NCBI GenBank assembly: GCA_029932675.1
Contig: JAOZPP010000012.1
Span: forward strand, 2,096 to 60,098
Origin: a bacterium
Lineage (GTDB): Bacteria > SM23-81 > DAOVCL01
Direction: 5' to 3'
DNA: 58,003 nt
In this document: piece after piece, positions 43,028-52,540 of the stretch
Position numbering within the stretch: the first letter of the stretch is position 1
Layout of the letters: every line of letters starts with the position of its first letter
Notes under the pieces: model-generated
The model's database searches: none
Told to the model about the DNA's origin: nothing
Seen by the model: the letters and a program-made list of their open reading frames with translations, nothing else
Translations under genes and position numbers: made by a program

Positions 43028-43438
43028 ATGAAGGAACTTCCTATAGAATTGCAATCGGCTAAGGAATTTCATTCCCATTTGGGCCCCTATCTGGTTGTCG
43101 GCCTGAAGATGGGCAAGTTTCTCACCGAGGAGATGGGTAATGTCTCCTCCCCCCTGAGGATAACCTCTTATACGGGAAGCACACCGCCGGTATCCTGTTT
43201 GATAGATGGACTTCAACTTTCTACCCCTTGCACAATAGGCAATGGGGGCATCTCTATACGGGAACAAGGGGAGGCAAGGGTGGAAGGGAAGGGTGAGGGG
43301 AGGAAGATTATCCTCACTCTGTTGCCAGAGGTGGAGGGGAGGATAAAAACCGAATGCACCTCCCAGAACGAGGAGGAATTGGCCCTCTGGATCTGGCAGA
43401 TGGCCCCCGAAGAGATCTTCAGTTATGAAGAGCTTTGA
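43028..43438 (+). CDS. FmdE-domain protein
   Basis: 136 residues matching formylmethanofuran dehydrogenase subunit E-like domains: FHSHLGPYLVVGLKMG at the N-terminus and SCLIDGLQLSTPCTIGNGG, which carries the Cys and Gly-rich loop of the family. Such domains bind a metal or cofactor in bacteria that lack methanogenesis; the role here is unknown. It overlaps the ECF S-component by 14 bp, suggesting that both serve the same metabolite. GGAGG lies 8 nt before the ATG. Confidence 0.75.
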   Translation: MKELPIELQSAKEFHSHLGPYLVVGLKMGKFLTEEMGNVSSPLRITSYTGSTPPVSCLIDGLQLSTPCTIGNGGISIREQGEARVEGKGEGRKIILTLLPEVEGRIKTECTSQNEEELALWIWQMAPEEIFSYEEL

Positions 43439-43928
43439 GGCAAAATCCCTCGCCTATTCGGCTCTGCTCTTGGCCCTGGGGGTACTCTTCCCCTTCTTCT
43501 TCCATCAGTTTGGTATAGCAGGGAGGATATTTCTCCCTATGCATATCCCAGTGCTTATTGCTGGCTTTTTGGTTGGGCCAACAAGCGGCGCATTGGTGGG
43601 AGGTCTGAGCCCGCTTCTCAGTTCGCTGCTTACTGGTATGCCCCCTTTGCCCCTGACCGCTTTGATGATCCCGGAACTTTTTATCTACGGCCTTCTCTCC
43701 GGCTTCTTCTACCGCATATTGAGGCTCAACCTATGGCTTTCCCTTCTGGGAGCAATGTTAGGGGGGAGGGCAGTTTGGGTTTTGATCGCCTGTCTGATCT
43801 CACCTCTCTTAGGGATAAGGGCAAGGCCCCTGCCGCTGGCCCTCGCGGCCCTGGGCACTGGCTGGCCGGGGATGATCCTCCAGTTGGTATTTATCCCCCC
43901 TATAGTGAGGAGGCTAAGGAGGGAGTAG
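43425..43928 (+). CDS. ECF transporter S component, substrate unknown
   Basis: 167 residues with about five or six membrane segments. The first reads LAYSALLLALGVLFP, followed by PMHIPVLIAGFLVGPTSGALVGGLSPLLSSLLTG, the conserved substrate-side loop of many ECF S-components (BioY/PanT-like group). No ATPase or T-component is nearby, so it must share a group II ECF module. The overlap with the FmdE gene hints at a linked substrate. Confidence 0.75.
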   Translation: MKSFEAKSLAYSALLLALGVLFPFFFHQFGIAGRIFLPMHIPVLIAGFLVGPTSGALVGGLSPLLSSLLTGMPPLPLTALMIPELFIYGLLSGFFYRILRLNLWLSLLGAMLGGRAVWVLIACLISPLLGIRARPLPLALAALGTGWPGMILQLVFIPPIVRRLRRE

Positions 43929-44153
43929 GTGATGGTTTCTTCCCCCGGGAAGATCTTCCTCGTTTTAGGGATAATCATGGTCGGTATAGGTGGATTCCTC
44001 CTCCTTCTCGGCCACTTCCCTTATTTAGGGCGGCTTCCGGGTGACATTAATATCCAGAGAAAGGGTGTAACGATATATATTCCTTTGGCCTCCTGTTTGG
44101 TGGTGAGTATTATCCTCACCTTAATCCTCAACCTTTTATTGAGGAGAAGATGA
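43929..44153 (+). CDS. DUF2905 small membrane protein
   Basis: 74 residues, two membrane helices around the characteristic GRLPGDINIQRKGVTIYIPLA loop of DUF2905. Function is unknown, and homologues are widespread. The start is GTG or the next ATG. It overlaps queA by 4 bp, and DUF2905 genes often neighbour queA. Confidence 0.8.
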   Translation: MMVSSPGKIFLVLGIIMVGIGGFLLLLGHFPYLGRLPGDINIQRKGVTIYIPLASCLVVSIILTLILNLLLRRR

Positions 44154-45172
44154 AACTAACAGATTTTGACTATGAACTCCCCCCCCATCTGATAGCCCAA
44201 TATCCCACCTATCCAAGGGATAGGTCTCGACTTTTGGTTTTGAATAGAGAGGAGGGGGTGACAGAGCACAGGCTATTTTTTCAGCTGCCTTCCTACCTTT
44301 CCGCTGGTGATCTGCTCATCCTCAATGAAACCAAGGTTATTCCGGCACGGCTTGAGGGGATTAAAGAGCGAACAGGAGGGAGGGTGGAACTTCTCCTCTT
44401 AAAGAGGGTGAGGGAGGATGAGTGGAAGGTCTTGGTTAGGCCAGGAAGAAGGGTCAGACCCGGAACGAGGGTTTTAATTGGAGGAGGGAAGCTTATCGCC
44501 CAGCTTACCGATAAGGATGAAAATGGGTACAGACTTGTCAAGTTCACCTGGGAGGGGGATTTTGAAAGGATACTTCAAAATCTTGGTCAACCACCGCTTC
44601 CTCCCTATATTAAGAGGAGACCTGAACCAGAGGATAGACTGAGGTATCAGACCGTATATGCCCGAACCGAGGGGGCGGTGGCTGCTCCTACTGCTGGCCT
44701 CCACTTCACCGAGGAGCTATTGGGGAAGATCAGAGCCAAGGGGGTGAAAATAAGTTCCCTTATCCTCCATGTGGGTTGGGGGACGTTCAAGCCGGTAAAA
44801 TCAGGGGAGATTGCTGAACATAAGATGGAACCAGAGTATTATCGGATCTCTACCAGTGTTTGCCAGCAAATTAAGGAGACGAAATCCTCTGGGAGGAAGG
44901 TCCTTGCTGTAGGAACTACTACGGTAAGGGCCCTGGAGAGCTGGGCTAGGGGTGAAGAGCAGAGGGAGGGTTGGACCTCCCTTTTCATCTATCCTCCCTT
45001 TAGCTTCCAGGTAGTGGATGGATTGATCACCAACTTCCATCTCCCCCGCACTACTCTCCTTATGCTCGTCTCCGCCTTTGCGGGAAGGGAGAGGATACTC
45101 AGAGCATATGCAGAGGCCATCCGAAGGGGATATCGATTCTACTCCTATGGGGATGCCATGCTCATCCTTTAG
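44150..45172 (+). CDS. queA: S-adenosylmethionine:tRNA ribosyltransferase-isomerase
   Basis: 340 residues with the QueA pattern: LPPHLIAQYPTYPRDRSRLL at the start, LILNETKVIPARL and AAPTAGLHFTEELL, then TNFHLPRTTLLMLVSAFAG near the end. QueA converts preQ1-tRNA to epoxyqueuosine. Start overlaps DUF2905. The gene ends 0 bp before ispD. Confidence 0.92.
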   Translation: MKLTDFDYELPPHLIAQYPTYPRDRSRLLVLNREEGVTEHRLFFQLPSYLSAGDLLILNETKVIPARLEGIKERTGGRVELLLLKRVREDEWKVLVRPGRRVRPGTRVLIGGGKLIAQLTDKDENGYRLVKFTWEGDFERILQNLGQPPLPPYIKRRPEPEDRLRYQTVYARTEGAVAAPTAGLHFTEELLGKIRAKGVKISSLILHVGWGTFKPVKSGEIAEHKMEPEYYRISTSVCQQIKETKSSGRKVLAVGTTTVRALESWARGEEQREGWTSLFIYPPFSFQVVDGLITNFHLPRTTLLMLVSAFAGRERILRAYAEAIRRGYRFYSYGDAMLIL

Positions 45173-45865
45173 ATGGGAAGGAATGTAGCCATAATCGCCG
45201 CTGCTGGGGAAGGGAAAAGGATGGGGAGGAGGAAACAGTTCCTCCTGGTAGGAGGTAAACCCGTAATTGCCCACACCTTAGAACCGTTTGAGCAGTCCCC
45301 TTTGGTGAGTGGGATAATACTGGTTGGCCCCAAGGAGGATCTGGACTTCATCCGTAAAGAGGTGGTGGAAAGGTTCGATTTCCGGAAGGTAGAAGGGATA
45401 GTCCCTGGTGGACTGAGGAGGCAGGATTCCGTCTATAGGGGCATCTTGGCCATTGAAGGGGACTGTGATCTCGTCCTTGTTCACGATGGGGTCCGCCCCC
45501 TGCTCACCCGAGAACTCTTAGAACGATCCATCACCCTCTGTGAGAGGTATAAGGCAGTGGTTGTGGCGACCAGGATAACCGATACGATAAAGAGGGAAAG
45601 AGGGGGGTTTGTTCTCCACACTCTGGATCGAGAGGGTCTTTGGGCCGCACAAACTCCCCAGGTTTTTGCCTACAACCTGATCCTCTCCGCCTATAAAAGG
45701 GCTGTGGAGGAGGGGTTTGAAGCCAATGATGACTCAACTTTAGTGGAAAGGATTGGTCAGAGAATCAAAGTTATGGAAGGCTCTTATGAAAACCTAAAGT
45801 TGACTCTGCCCGAGGATCTCCCCCTTGTAGAGGCAATCCTCCGGAGAAGAGGGAAGTTCTTATGA
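45173..45865 (+). CDS. ispD: 2-C-methyl-D-erythritol 4-phosphate cytidylyltransferase
   Basis: 230 residues. AAAGEGKRMGRRKQFLLVGG is the nucleotide-binding signature, with LVHDGVRPL and a DDSTLVER segment later. It makes CDP-methyl-erythritol in the non-mevalonate isoprenoid route. It overlaps ispF by 4 bp. Confidence 0.93.
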   Translation: MGRNVAIIAAAGEGKRMGRRKQFLLVGGKPVIAHTLEPFEQSPLVSGIILVGPKEDLDFIRKEVVERFDFRKVEGIVPGGLRRQDSVYRGILAIEGDCDLVLVHDGVRPLLTRELLERSITLCERYKAVVVATRITDTIKRERGGFVLHTLDREGLWAAQTPQVFAYNLILSAYKRAVEEGFEANDDSTLVERIGQRIKVMEGSYENLKLTLPEDLPLVEAILRRRGKFL

Positions 45866-46332
45866 GGGTAGGAATTGGTTACGATGCCCACCGCTTGGTT
45901 GAGGGAAGGAATTTAGTCTTGGGAGGTGAGGAGATAGAATTCCCCCAGGGGTTATTGGGCCATTCCGATGCTGATATCCTCTGCCACAGCATAGCCGATG
46001 CCCTTCTGGGAGCCTCTGGACTGGGGGATTTGGGGAAGCACTTCCCCCCCGATGATCCCAGATATGAGGGGGTCTCCAGCCTGAAGATCCTTAAGGAAGT
46101 GGCAAAGATGGTGATCAAAAGGGGATTTACCATTTCCTATATCGATTCCCTAATCATCGCCCAAGAACCCAAACTTTCCAAATATATTAAGGGAATGAGA
46201 GGGAAAATAGCCTCTTGCCTGGGAATTGAAATGGAGAGGGTTTCTGTGAAGGCCACTACCACTGAAGGGTTGGGGTTTAGTGGACGGGGGGAGGGAATGG
46301 AGGCCATGGCCATTGCCCTCCTAACAGAATGA
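45862..46332 (+). CDS. ispF: 2-C-methyl-D-erythritol 2,4-cyclodiphosphate synthase
   Basis: 156 residues. GYDAHRLV at the start supplies Asp and His for zinc, with HSDADILCHSIADALLGA next and TTEGLGFSGRGEG near the end. It cyclises the product of the preceding steps. It overlaps ddl by 4 bp (ATGA). Confidence 0.95.
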   Translation: MRVGIGYDAHRLVEGRNLVLGGEEIEFPQGLLGHSDADILCHSIADALLGASGLGDLGKHFPPDDPRYEGVSSLKILKEVAKMVIKRGFTISYIDSLIIAQEPKLSKYIKGMRGKIASCLGIEMERVSVKATTTEGLGFSGRGEGMEAMAIALLTE

Positions 46333-47309
46333 AAATATTAATACTTATGGGGGGGGATTCCCCGGAGAGGGAGGTCTCCTTCTCCACTGCCAGGGGGATA
46401 ATAGATGCCCTTAAGAGGTTGGGGCACAAGGTTATCGGTATTGATCCGGCTACCGGAAGGCTCTTAGAAGGGGAGCCTCCCAAAGCGGGCTCAAATTCCT
46501 TACTTCCGCCTCAAAAGTTAATAAGTTCCCCCATCTTAGCCCAGACTGAGGTGGTCTTCTTGGCCCTGCACGGGGGAAAGGGGGAGGACGGGACGATTCA
46601 ATCCCTCCTGGATCTGGCCGGTGTCCCTTATACGGGCTCTGGTTTTCTGGCCAGTGCCTTGGCCATGCACAAACCAACAGCCAAGCTCCTCTTCCAGGCG
46701 ACGGGAATCCCTACACCTGCCTGGTTTGTCCTCCAGGAGGGAGAGGAGGAGATTGCTGAAAGGATAAGGGCCGGGTTTGGATTTCCCGTTGTGGTCAAAC
46801 CGGCATCCCAGGGGTCAACAGTGGGAACGAGCATAGTCAAGGGGGATGATCAGTTGAAGGGGGCTCTGGATTATGCTCAAAAGTTTGGGGGGGAGGTTCT
46901 CATAGAGGAGTACATACCAGGCAGGGAACTGACCGTAGGCATCCTGGGGGATAAGCCCCTCCCGGTGGTGGAGATCATCCCCGAGGGGGATTTCTACGAT
47001 TATGAACACAAATATACGAAGGGGAAGAGTCGGTATGTGGTCCCTGCCTCCCTTTCCCCTAAGGTAACCAAGCGGATAAAGGAAATAGCCCTACAGGCTT
47101 TTAAGCTTCTGAGATGTGAGGGATATGCGCGGGTTGACTTCCGCTATGGGGATGATGGGAGGCTCTATTGCTTAGAGGTGAATACCCTTCCCGGGATGAC
47201 TCCCACAAGCCTTGTCCCGATGGCCGCTCAGGCGGCGGGAATTAGCTTTGATCAACTGGTGCAAAGGATAATCGAACTGGCCCTGAGGAAAGGAGGAAAA
47301 GTTGGATAG
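46329..47309 (+). CDS. ddl: D-alanine-D-alanine ligase
   Basis: 326 residues. MKILILMGGDSPEREVSFSTA opens the protein; the ATP-grasp core has VVKPASQGSTVGTSIV, LIEEYIPGRELTVGI and EVNTLPGMTPTSLVP. It makes the D-Ala-D-Ala dipeptide of peptidoglycan. The end overlaps the M42 peptidase start by 8 bp. Confidence 0.93.
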   Translation: MKILILMGGDSPEREVSFSTARGIIDALKRLGHKVIGIDPATGRLLEGEPPKAGSNSLLPPQKLISSPILAQTEVVFLALHGGKGEDGTIQSLLDLAGVPYTGSGFLASALAMHKPTAKLLFQATGIPTPAWFVLQEGEEEIAERIRAGFGFPVVVKPASQGSTVGTSIVKGDDQLKGALDYAQKFGGEVLIEEYIPGRELTVGILGDKPLPVVEIIPEGDFYDYEHKYTKGKSRYVVPASLSPKVTKRIKEIALQAFKLLRCEGYARVDFRYGDDGRLYCLEVNTLPGMTPTSLVPMAAQAAGISFDQLVQRIIELALRKGGKVG

Positions 47310-48372
47310 AACTGAGGAATTATTCAGGGAATTGACCGAAGCCCATGGAGTATCGGGTCATGAGGAAGAAGTCTCTCGGATAATGGCGGCCTACCTATCC
47401 AAAGTGGCCCAGATCTCCCATGATAACTTAGGGAGTCTGATTGCCGAACAGAGGGGGAGCGCGGAGCATCCCAGGGTGATGCTCGCTGGACATATGGATG
47501 AAGTGGGATTTATGGTAAAGGAGATAACCAAGGAGGGGTTTGTCAGGTTTCTCCCCCTCGGTGGCTGGTGGGGTCATGTGCTCCTCGCCCAGAGGGTCTC
47601 CATCAAAACATCCCAGGGAGAGGTCGTTGGAGTTGTAGGTTCAAAGCCTCCCCATGAGCTTGAGGTGGAGGAGAGGAAGAAGGTTCTCCAGATCAAGGAT
47701 ATGTATATCGATGTGGGGGCTTCATCCGATTTTGATGTGAAGAAGAGATTAAAGATCCGCCCTGGAGACCCGATCACTCCCTTGACTTCATTTACGGTGA
47801 TGAATAACAGAAAGGCCTATATGGCCAAGGCTTGGGATGATCGTATCGGCTGCGCATTGGTGATCCAAGTGTTGGAGAAGATGGCCGAGGTCTCCCACCC
47901 AAACACGATTTATGGTGTGGGAACAGTTCAGGAGGAGGTTGGGTTAAGGGGGGCAATTACCAGCGCCAACCAGGTAGGGCCGGATTTGGCCTTCGCCCTG
48001 GATGTGAGCTTGGCCAGGGACATGCCTGACTACGAGGAGAAGCCGGAGAGGTTGGGCGCCGGTCCTTCCATACTTGTCTATGATGGAAGTATGATCCCCA
48101 ATTGCCGGTTGAGGGATCTGGTAGTGGAAACAGCCGAGGCCAACAATATCCCCTATCATTTCACTTCCATCGAGGGGGGAGGAACAGACGGGGGGAAGAT
48201 ACATCTGAACAAATATGGGGTTCCTACACTCACCATAGGTATTCCCACCAGGTACATCCATGGCCATGTGGGCATCCTCCATAGGGATGACTATGAGAAC
48301 GCGGTTAAACTCTTGGTGGAGGTGCTAAAGAAGTTGGATCAGAAGGAAGCGGGGAAGATTATCCAAAGGTAG
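47302..48372 (+). CDS. M42-family metallo-aminopeptidase
   Basis: 356 residues from a TTG at 47302 with AGGAGG just before it. M42 motifs are HMDEVGFMV, AWDDRIGCALV (bridging Asp), VQEEVGLRGA (catalytic Glu) and IEGGGTDGGKIHLN. Members are dinuclear peptidases or cellulase-like (FrvX/YsdC) hydrolases; substrate unknown. It is the last gene of the plus-strand operon and ends 36 bp from a convergent flippase gene. Confidence 0.88.
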   Translation: MDRTEELFRELTEAHGVSGHEEEVSRIMAAYLSKVAQISHDNLGSLIAEQRGSAEHPRVMLAGHMDEVGFMVKEITKEGFVRFLPLGGWWGHVLLAQRVSIKTSQGEVVGVVGSKPPHELEVEERKKVLQIKDMYIDVGASSDFDVKKRLKIRPGDPITPLTSFTVMNNRKAYMAKAWDDRIGCALVIQVLEKMAEVSHPNTIYGVGTVQEEVGLRGAITSANQVGPDLAFALDVSLARDMPDYEEKPERLGAGPSILVYDGSMIPNCRLRDLVVETAEANNIPYHFTSIEGGGTDGGKIHLNKYGVPTLTIGIPTRYIHGHVGILHRDDYENAVKLLVEVLKKLDQKEAGKIIQR

Positions 48373-48408
48373 AGGTTAGCTCATTAATTATATAGTCAGC
48401 TTAACAAA

Positions 48409-49818
48409 TTAAGTTCTGTCCGAGGGATAACCTTCCTTGAGCAGTGGCCCTTCTGCCCTCAGGACCCAGATGAGGTAAAGGGAAAAGAGGAAAATTCGAT
48501 AGATTAATTGGGGAAGGAGAGAGGAAAGCAGGGAAACTCCAGTGAGAAGAAGTAGGTTTACCAATAGCCTTTCTAAGTTATATCTCAACCGATATAGGCC
48601 TTGGGAAAGGAGGAACCCCCAAACGGTCATAGAGAGATAGGAGAAAAGGGTAGCCCATGCTGCTCCCTTCATGCCCATTCGGGGAATAAGTAGTATGTTC
48701 AAACCGATGTTTATCCCCGCCGCCAAACTGCTGATTAAGGCCACATAAGAGGTCTTATCCTTAAGATACAACCCCACTTCAAAGTTGAGGTAAAGCCCGT
48801 AGATGAAGTAGGAGAGGGCAATGATGAGGACAACATTCAATCCTTGGTGATAAGTGGCATTCACAAAAAGGGAAAAGACCTCCCCTCGGAAGAGAAGAAG
48901 ACCTAAGAAGATCAATCCAACTAAGGCCACATAATGATTCAAGACATCCGAGAATATCTTCTTTGCCCCTTTTTCTTCTACAATCCTAAAGATCGCCGGT
49001 GACCAGGCGAAGTTAAAGGCAGTAACCGCTAAACTTACCACCATACCCACCCTGTATCCTAAGGAGTATATCCCCACCGCTTTTGTCCCTTGATATAGCT
49101 CTATGAAATACCTGTCTGAGAGCATAATGACCACCCCAGAAAGGACGGCTGGGACGAGAGGGATTCCATACCAGAGGAGCTTCTTGCACAGGCCGAAAGA
49201 GAGGTGGAGACTAAGATAAGGGGAAAGTTTGATAAAAAGGTAGATCAAGAGAAGGAAGCTGGAAATGATATCGCTGTAAATGACCCCTTTCACTCCCATC
49301 CTTAGTTTTACAACCAGATAAAGGTTGAAGAGGAGGTCAACAAAAAGTTTGGAAACTGTTGCCTTTACATAAAAGATTGGCTTACCCTCTGCCCTGTAGA
49401 GCAAGAGGAGGGTGGTCAAGAGTGAGTTCACTAAAATAAGTATGGCAGTGATTCTGATGAGATAGGCCTCTGAGGCCGCATCGAGGAGGAGACGGGAGAG
49501 GGGATGGGAGAAGAGATAGGAAAGGGAAGAAACTATCAGAGAAAATAGGGCAACCAATAAGAGAACATTGCTGAAACTCTTTAATCCTCCTTCTTCCTGA
49601 GAGGTGTAGTAGCGGAAGAAAGCCGAGTTTACTCCCCAAAAGCAGAATACAGTGGCCAAACCAGAGAAAAGTAGGCAGAGGTTTAACAACCCGTATTCAG
49701 CGGGCAGGAGATAGGTGGTGTATATAGGGATAAGGAGAAATTTTAACAGCTTACCGGCCACATCCCCCAGGCCGTAGATGATGCTCTGTTTAAGAAGTCT
49801 CCTTGGCCAATAGCTCAT
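48409..49818 (-). CDS. Polysaccharide-type lipid flippase
   Basis: 469 residues with about 12-14 membrane segments (e.g. LLNLCLLFSGLATVFCFWGV near the N-terminus). This pattern fits the MATE-like polysaccharide flippase superfamily (Wzx/MurJ group). It probably moves a lipid-linked glycan across the inner membrane. It overlaps the glycosyltransferase gene by 29 bp and ends the surface operon. Confidence 0.8.
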   Translation of the reverse strand: MSYWPRRLLKQSIIYGLGDVAGKLLKFLLIPIYTTYLLPAEYGLLNLCLLFSGLATVFCFWGVNSAFFRYYTSQEEGGLKSFSNVLLLVALFSLIVSSLSYLFSHPLSRLLLDAASEAYLIRITAILILVNSLLTTLLLLYRAEGKPIFYVKATVSKLFVDLLFNLYLVVKLRMGVKGVIYSDIISSFLLLIYLFIKLSPYLSLHLSFGLCKKLLWYGIPLVPAVLSGVVIMLSDRYFIELYQGTKAVGIYSLGYRVGMVVSLAVTAFNFAWSPAIFRIVEEKGAKKIFSDVLNHYVALVGLIFLGLLLFRGEVFSLFVNATYHQGLNVVLIIALSYFIYGLYLNFEVGLYLKDKTSYVALISSLAAGINIGLNILLIPRMGMKGAAWATLFSYLSMTVWGFLLSQGLYRLRYNLERLLVNLLLLTGVSLLSSLLPQLIYRIFLFSLYLIWVLRAEGPLLKEGYPSDRT

Positions 49819-50863
49819 GGATCCTCTCTACTACCTTTCTGGAGTCGTGATATTTCTCCACCCATCTCCTCCCCTCCCACCCCTTCTGCCGGCGATAGCC
49901 CTCATCCTCGATCAACTCGATCAGCTTTTCCCTTAGATTATCCTCATTGACATTTATAAAGGGATGGTCTGGAAGGTAGCTTTCATAATCTGGCAAAAGA
50001 GAAGTGCAGGTAGGGATACCCATTGAAAGGGATTCCAATGAGCAGATGCCATACCCAAGTTCTCCCAATTGGTCTATGGCAATATCGCAGGAGGAAAGGA
50101 TTTCAATGGCTTTGCTATGGGGAAGGCCTTCAATGAGGACAAGTTCAACCCTATACTCCCGCTCTAATTCCCGCACTATGGGGACTATCCTCTCCGTCCC
50201 CTTGGCCCTTCTTCTGCTCGGGGAATGGCAGATCTTCAGCCTTTTGTTTTTCGGCTCCTTAAGCTCATATCTATATGGGTCAAAGGGAAAGAAGATATGA
50301 TGGATGTTAGGGTGGAGGCTTAAGTGATCAAACTCCACCGTTAGGTTGAGATCGCTGAGCCCATCGATCGCCGGGATTACCCCCCGGGATCGGAGGTCAC
50401 TTCCCAGGTAGCAACAGACGATTCTCTTTCCCTTTTGTTTTAATTCTCTGATAATCTCTCCACCTCTGGTGAAACCGAGTCCCCCATCGAGTTGGTAGAT
50501 ATCAAATCCAAAGAGGTCGAACCTCTTGGTGAAGGCCCAGACTTTTCTCTTCCAAATCTGATCCCTAATTCTGAAAAACCATCCCTCCCACCGGCTCTTA
50601 GGCATCCAAACCGGTGGGATCCGGGATGGCTTTGTCCGGAGATTGGTCACATCAGGCTCCCTATAATTAAGCAGCCCCTTAAAAAACCTCAAGAGGGGAT
50701 CAGACAAAAGGGGAAGGTGAAGGCAGATATCTTCCTCAAAGCCATAGGGGTTAGGTGTAAAGGTGAGCAGGCGGGAATAATATCCGCGTTCCCTCTCTGC
50801 CCGGACAAATTCGAAGGGCACACCAGCGATATTGGAGACGGCGATATGGAGGATCTTGTGCAT
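49790..50863 (-). CDS. Glycosyltransferase, GT-B type
   Basis: 357 residues. The C-terminal half has KICHSPSRRRAKGTERIVPI, VELVLIEGLPHSKAIEIL and YGICSLESLSMGIPTCTS, i.e. the sugar-nucleotide E-x7-E signature region of GT4-like enzymes. The N-terminal half is weakly conserved. Donor and acceptor are unknown. The gap to the methyltransferase upstream is 1 bp. Confidence 0.7.
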   Translation of the reverse strand: MHKILHIAVSNIAGVPFEFVRAERERGYYSRLLTFTPNPYGFEEDICLHLPLLSDPLLRFFKGLLNYREPDVTNLRTKPSRIPPVWMPKSRWEGWFFRIRDQIWKRKVWAFTKRFDLFGFDIYQLDGGLGFTRGGEIIRELKQKGKRIVCCYLGSDLRSRGVIPAIDGLSDLNLTVEFDHLSLHPNIHHIFFPFDPYRYELKEPKNKRLKICHSPSRRRAKGTERIVPIVRELEREYRVELVLIEGLPHSKAIEILSSCDIAIDQLGELGYGICSLESLSMGIPTCTSLLPDYESYLPDHPFINVNEDNLREKLIELIEDEGYRRQKGWEGRRWVEKYHDSRKVVERIHELLAKETS

Positions 50864-50864
50864 A

Positions 50865-51578
50865 TCAGGTCCAGGGACGCTGGGCCAAAAGGAGGATGCT
50901 TGACCGCAACCCTTGCCGCCCCCCTCTCTGGGTTAACCTCAAAAAGAGATAGGAGAACCAAAAGGCAAGCTTGGAAAAGCAAAGGAGATCCTCGTTGAGG
51001 ACCATCTTCTCCACAGTGAGGCCTCCTTCCTCCACAAATCTTCTCAGTCTGGAGGGAGTATTTGCCCTATAAAAGGTGGGAAACCGCTCTTGTTGAGAGG
51101 TAAAGTAAAAGGCTATCAATCGGGATTTGAGGGCAGAGGGAAGGAGCCGAGAGCCAATAAGTAGAAAGTGATTTCGGTTAGGGGTTTGGATGAGGAGCTT
51201 GCCCCCGGGAGCCAGGACTCTCCTCAGTTCCCCTATCACCTCTTTGGGGTAAGGGAGATGCTCCAGAACCCATTTACAGGTAATGAAGTCGAATGTTCCT
51301 TCTCTAAAGGGGAGTTTGGAAAGGTTGGCCCTCACAAATCTTCCCCCACCTCCCCCTACTCGGTCCACTCCCACTGCCATACCATAAATGGCTTTAAACT
51401 CGTTTGTAAGTTCATTTCTTCCACAGCCCGCGTCTAACCAAGCCTTACTTTCCCCCCTATTTTTCATGATCAGCGCATCGAACAACTCGCTGGTGAAGCG
51501 ATAGGAGACATCTATCTGCCTGATCTTCCCCTTCACCCATCTGGCCCTTGCCTGCAGGCGTGAAGCTCTTCCTTTCAT
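50865..51578 (-). CDS. Class I SAM-dependent methyltransferase
   Basis: 237 residues. The SAM motif is WLDAGCGRNEL, with VGVDRVGG and FDFITCKWVLEHLPYPKEVI, then LAPGGKLLIQTPN. This fits the methyltransferase type 11 family. The target is probably a glycan or lipid, by context. It overlaps the FemAB-like gene by 4 bp (ATGA). Confidence 0.8.
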   Translation of the reverse strand: MKGRASRLQARARWVKGKIRQIDVSYRFTSELFDALIMKNRGESKAWLDAGCGRNELTNEFKAIYGMAVGVDRVGGGGGRFVRANLSKLPFREGTFDFITCKWVLEHLPYPKEVIGELRRVLAPGGKLLIQTPNRNHFLLIGSRLLPSALKSRLIAFYFTSQQERFPTFYRANTPSRLRRFVEEGGLTVEKMVLNEDLLCFSKLAFWFSYLFLRLTQRGGRQGLRSSILLLAQRPWT

Positions 51579-52540
51579 TCCCCCCAGCTAAGGGTATCCC
51601 GGAAATAACCCTGAGCCCCGAAATTCTCTTTAAACCTTCCCAAACCAAGGTTGGGCTCCATATTTAGGGTGAATGTCCCCAGGTCAAGCCATTGGAACCC
51701 CTTCTTCCATGCCCATTTAAGGGATTCGTAAAAGAGGAGGTTTACCCCCCGCAGTTGTTGATAATCCTGATCGTGGCTGATGTAAAAAGCCAGAATAACC
51801 CTCGGGTTGCATACAAATAGGACCACACCGGCTATCTGCTTTTTATGATGGAATGCTGAGAATAACCTTATCCTTTCCGGGAGGAGTTTCTTTAAGAGCA
51901 GAAGCTCGTCTAAGGAATGCGTTGGAGTGACATTATGTCTCAGCCACAGGTTTTTCTTCAGGATCTCGTAAAAGGCAGGTAAGTCATCGGATTCTGTAAT
52001 CTGGACCCCAGATCTTTGGGCCTTTCTCACCGCAGTGCGGGCCTCATTCTTAAAGGTAGAGAGGATCTCATCCTCAGAACCATAGGAAAGGCCGATGACG
52101 CTGGTTAGCTCCCTTTTCACATATTGGAAACCATTTCTGAAGAGGGCAAAATCCAAATAATTGTTGGGATGATTCCAATAGATAAGCGGAGGGATGGTGA
52201 GCCTAATGCCCCTAATGCCCTCAGTCTGAGCATAGTTTAAAAGGCATCGGACCAAGCCAAGGGCTTCCTTAATTCCCAACCCCCTCTTTACCACAAAACC
52301 CCCATAGGAGGCACCTGGATGTGAGGAGAGGATATCCCCTTGGAGGGCAGCCGGGAAGAGGGCAAATATCTTTCCCTTTCTTCTGAAGATAAGATGGTGG
52401 TGGGTGAATCTCCCCCTGGGGTGGTAATCAAAGAACCTCTGCAGGTGGAAGATAGTGCCATCATCCGCTGCCTCCACGAAAGCCTCCCACTCCTCCCTCA
52501 ACTCTGGGTTGTATTCCTGAACCTCAAAATGGGGGATCAC
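51575..52540 (-). CDS. FemAB-like GNAT-fold transferase
   Basis: About 321 residues of the FemAB/peptidoglycan-bridge family. N-terminus VIPHFEVQEYNPELREEWEAF, middle GASYGGFVVKRGL, then LRHNVTPTHSLDELLLLKKL and a C-terminal YESLKWAWKKGFQWLDLGTF block. These enzymes transfer aminoacyl groups to cell-wall or surface polymers. The frame opens at 52570, but the GTG at 52540 has GGTGGAG before it and matches the family start. The upstream stretch overlaps the micro-ORF at 52524-52685. Confidence 0.78.
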   Translation of the reverse strand: MIPHFEVQEYNPELREEWEAFVEAADDGTIFHLQRFFDYHPRGRFTHHHLIFRRKGKIFALFPAALQGDILSSHPGASYGGFVVKRGLGIKEALGLVRCLLNYAQTEGIRGIRLTIPPLIYWNHPNNYLDFALFRNGFQYVKRELTSVIGLSYGSEDEILSTFKNEARTAVRKAQRSGVQITESDDLPAFYEILKKNLWLRHNVTPTHSLDELLLLKKLLPERIRLFSAFHHKKQIAGVVLFVCNPRVILAFYISHDQDYQQLRGVNLLFYESLKWAWKKGFQWLDLGTFTLNMEPNLGLGRFKENFGAQGYFRDTLSWGE

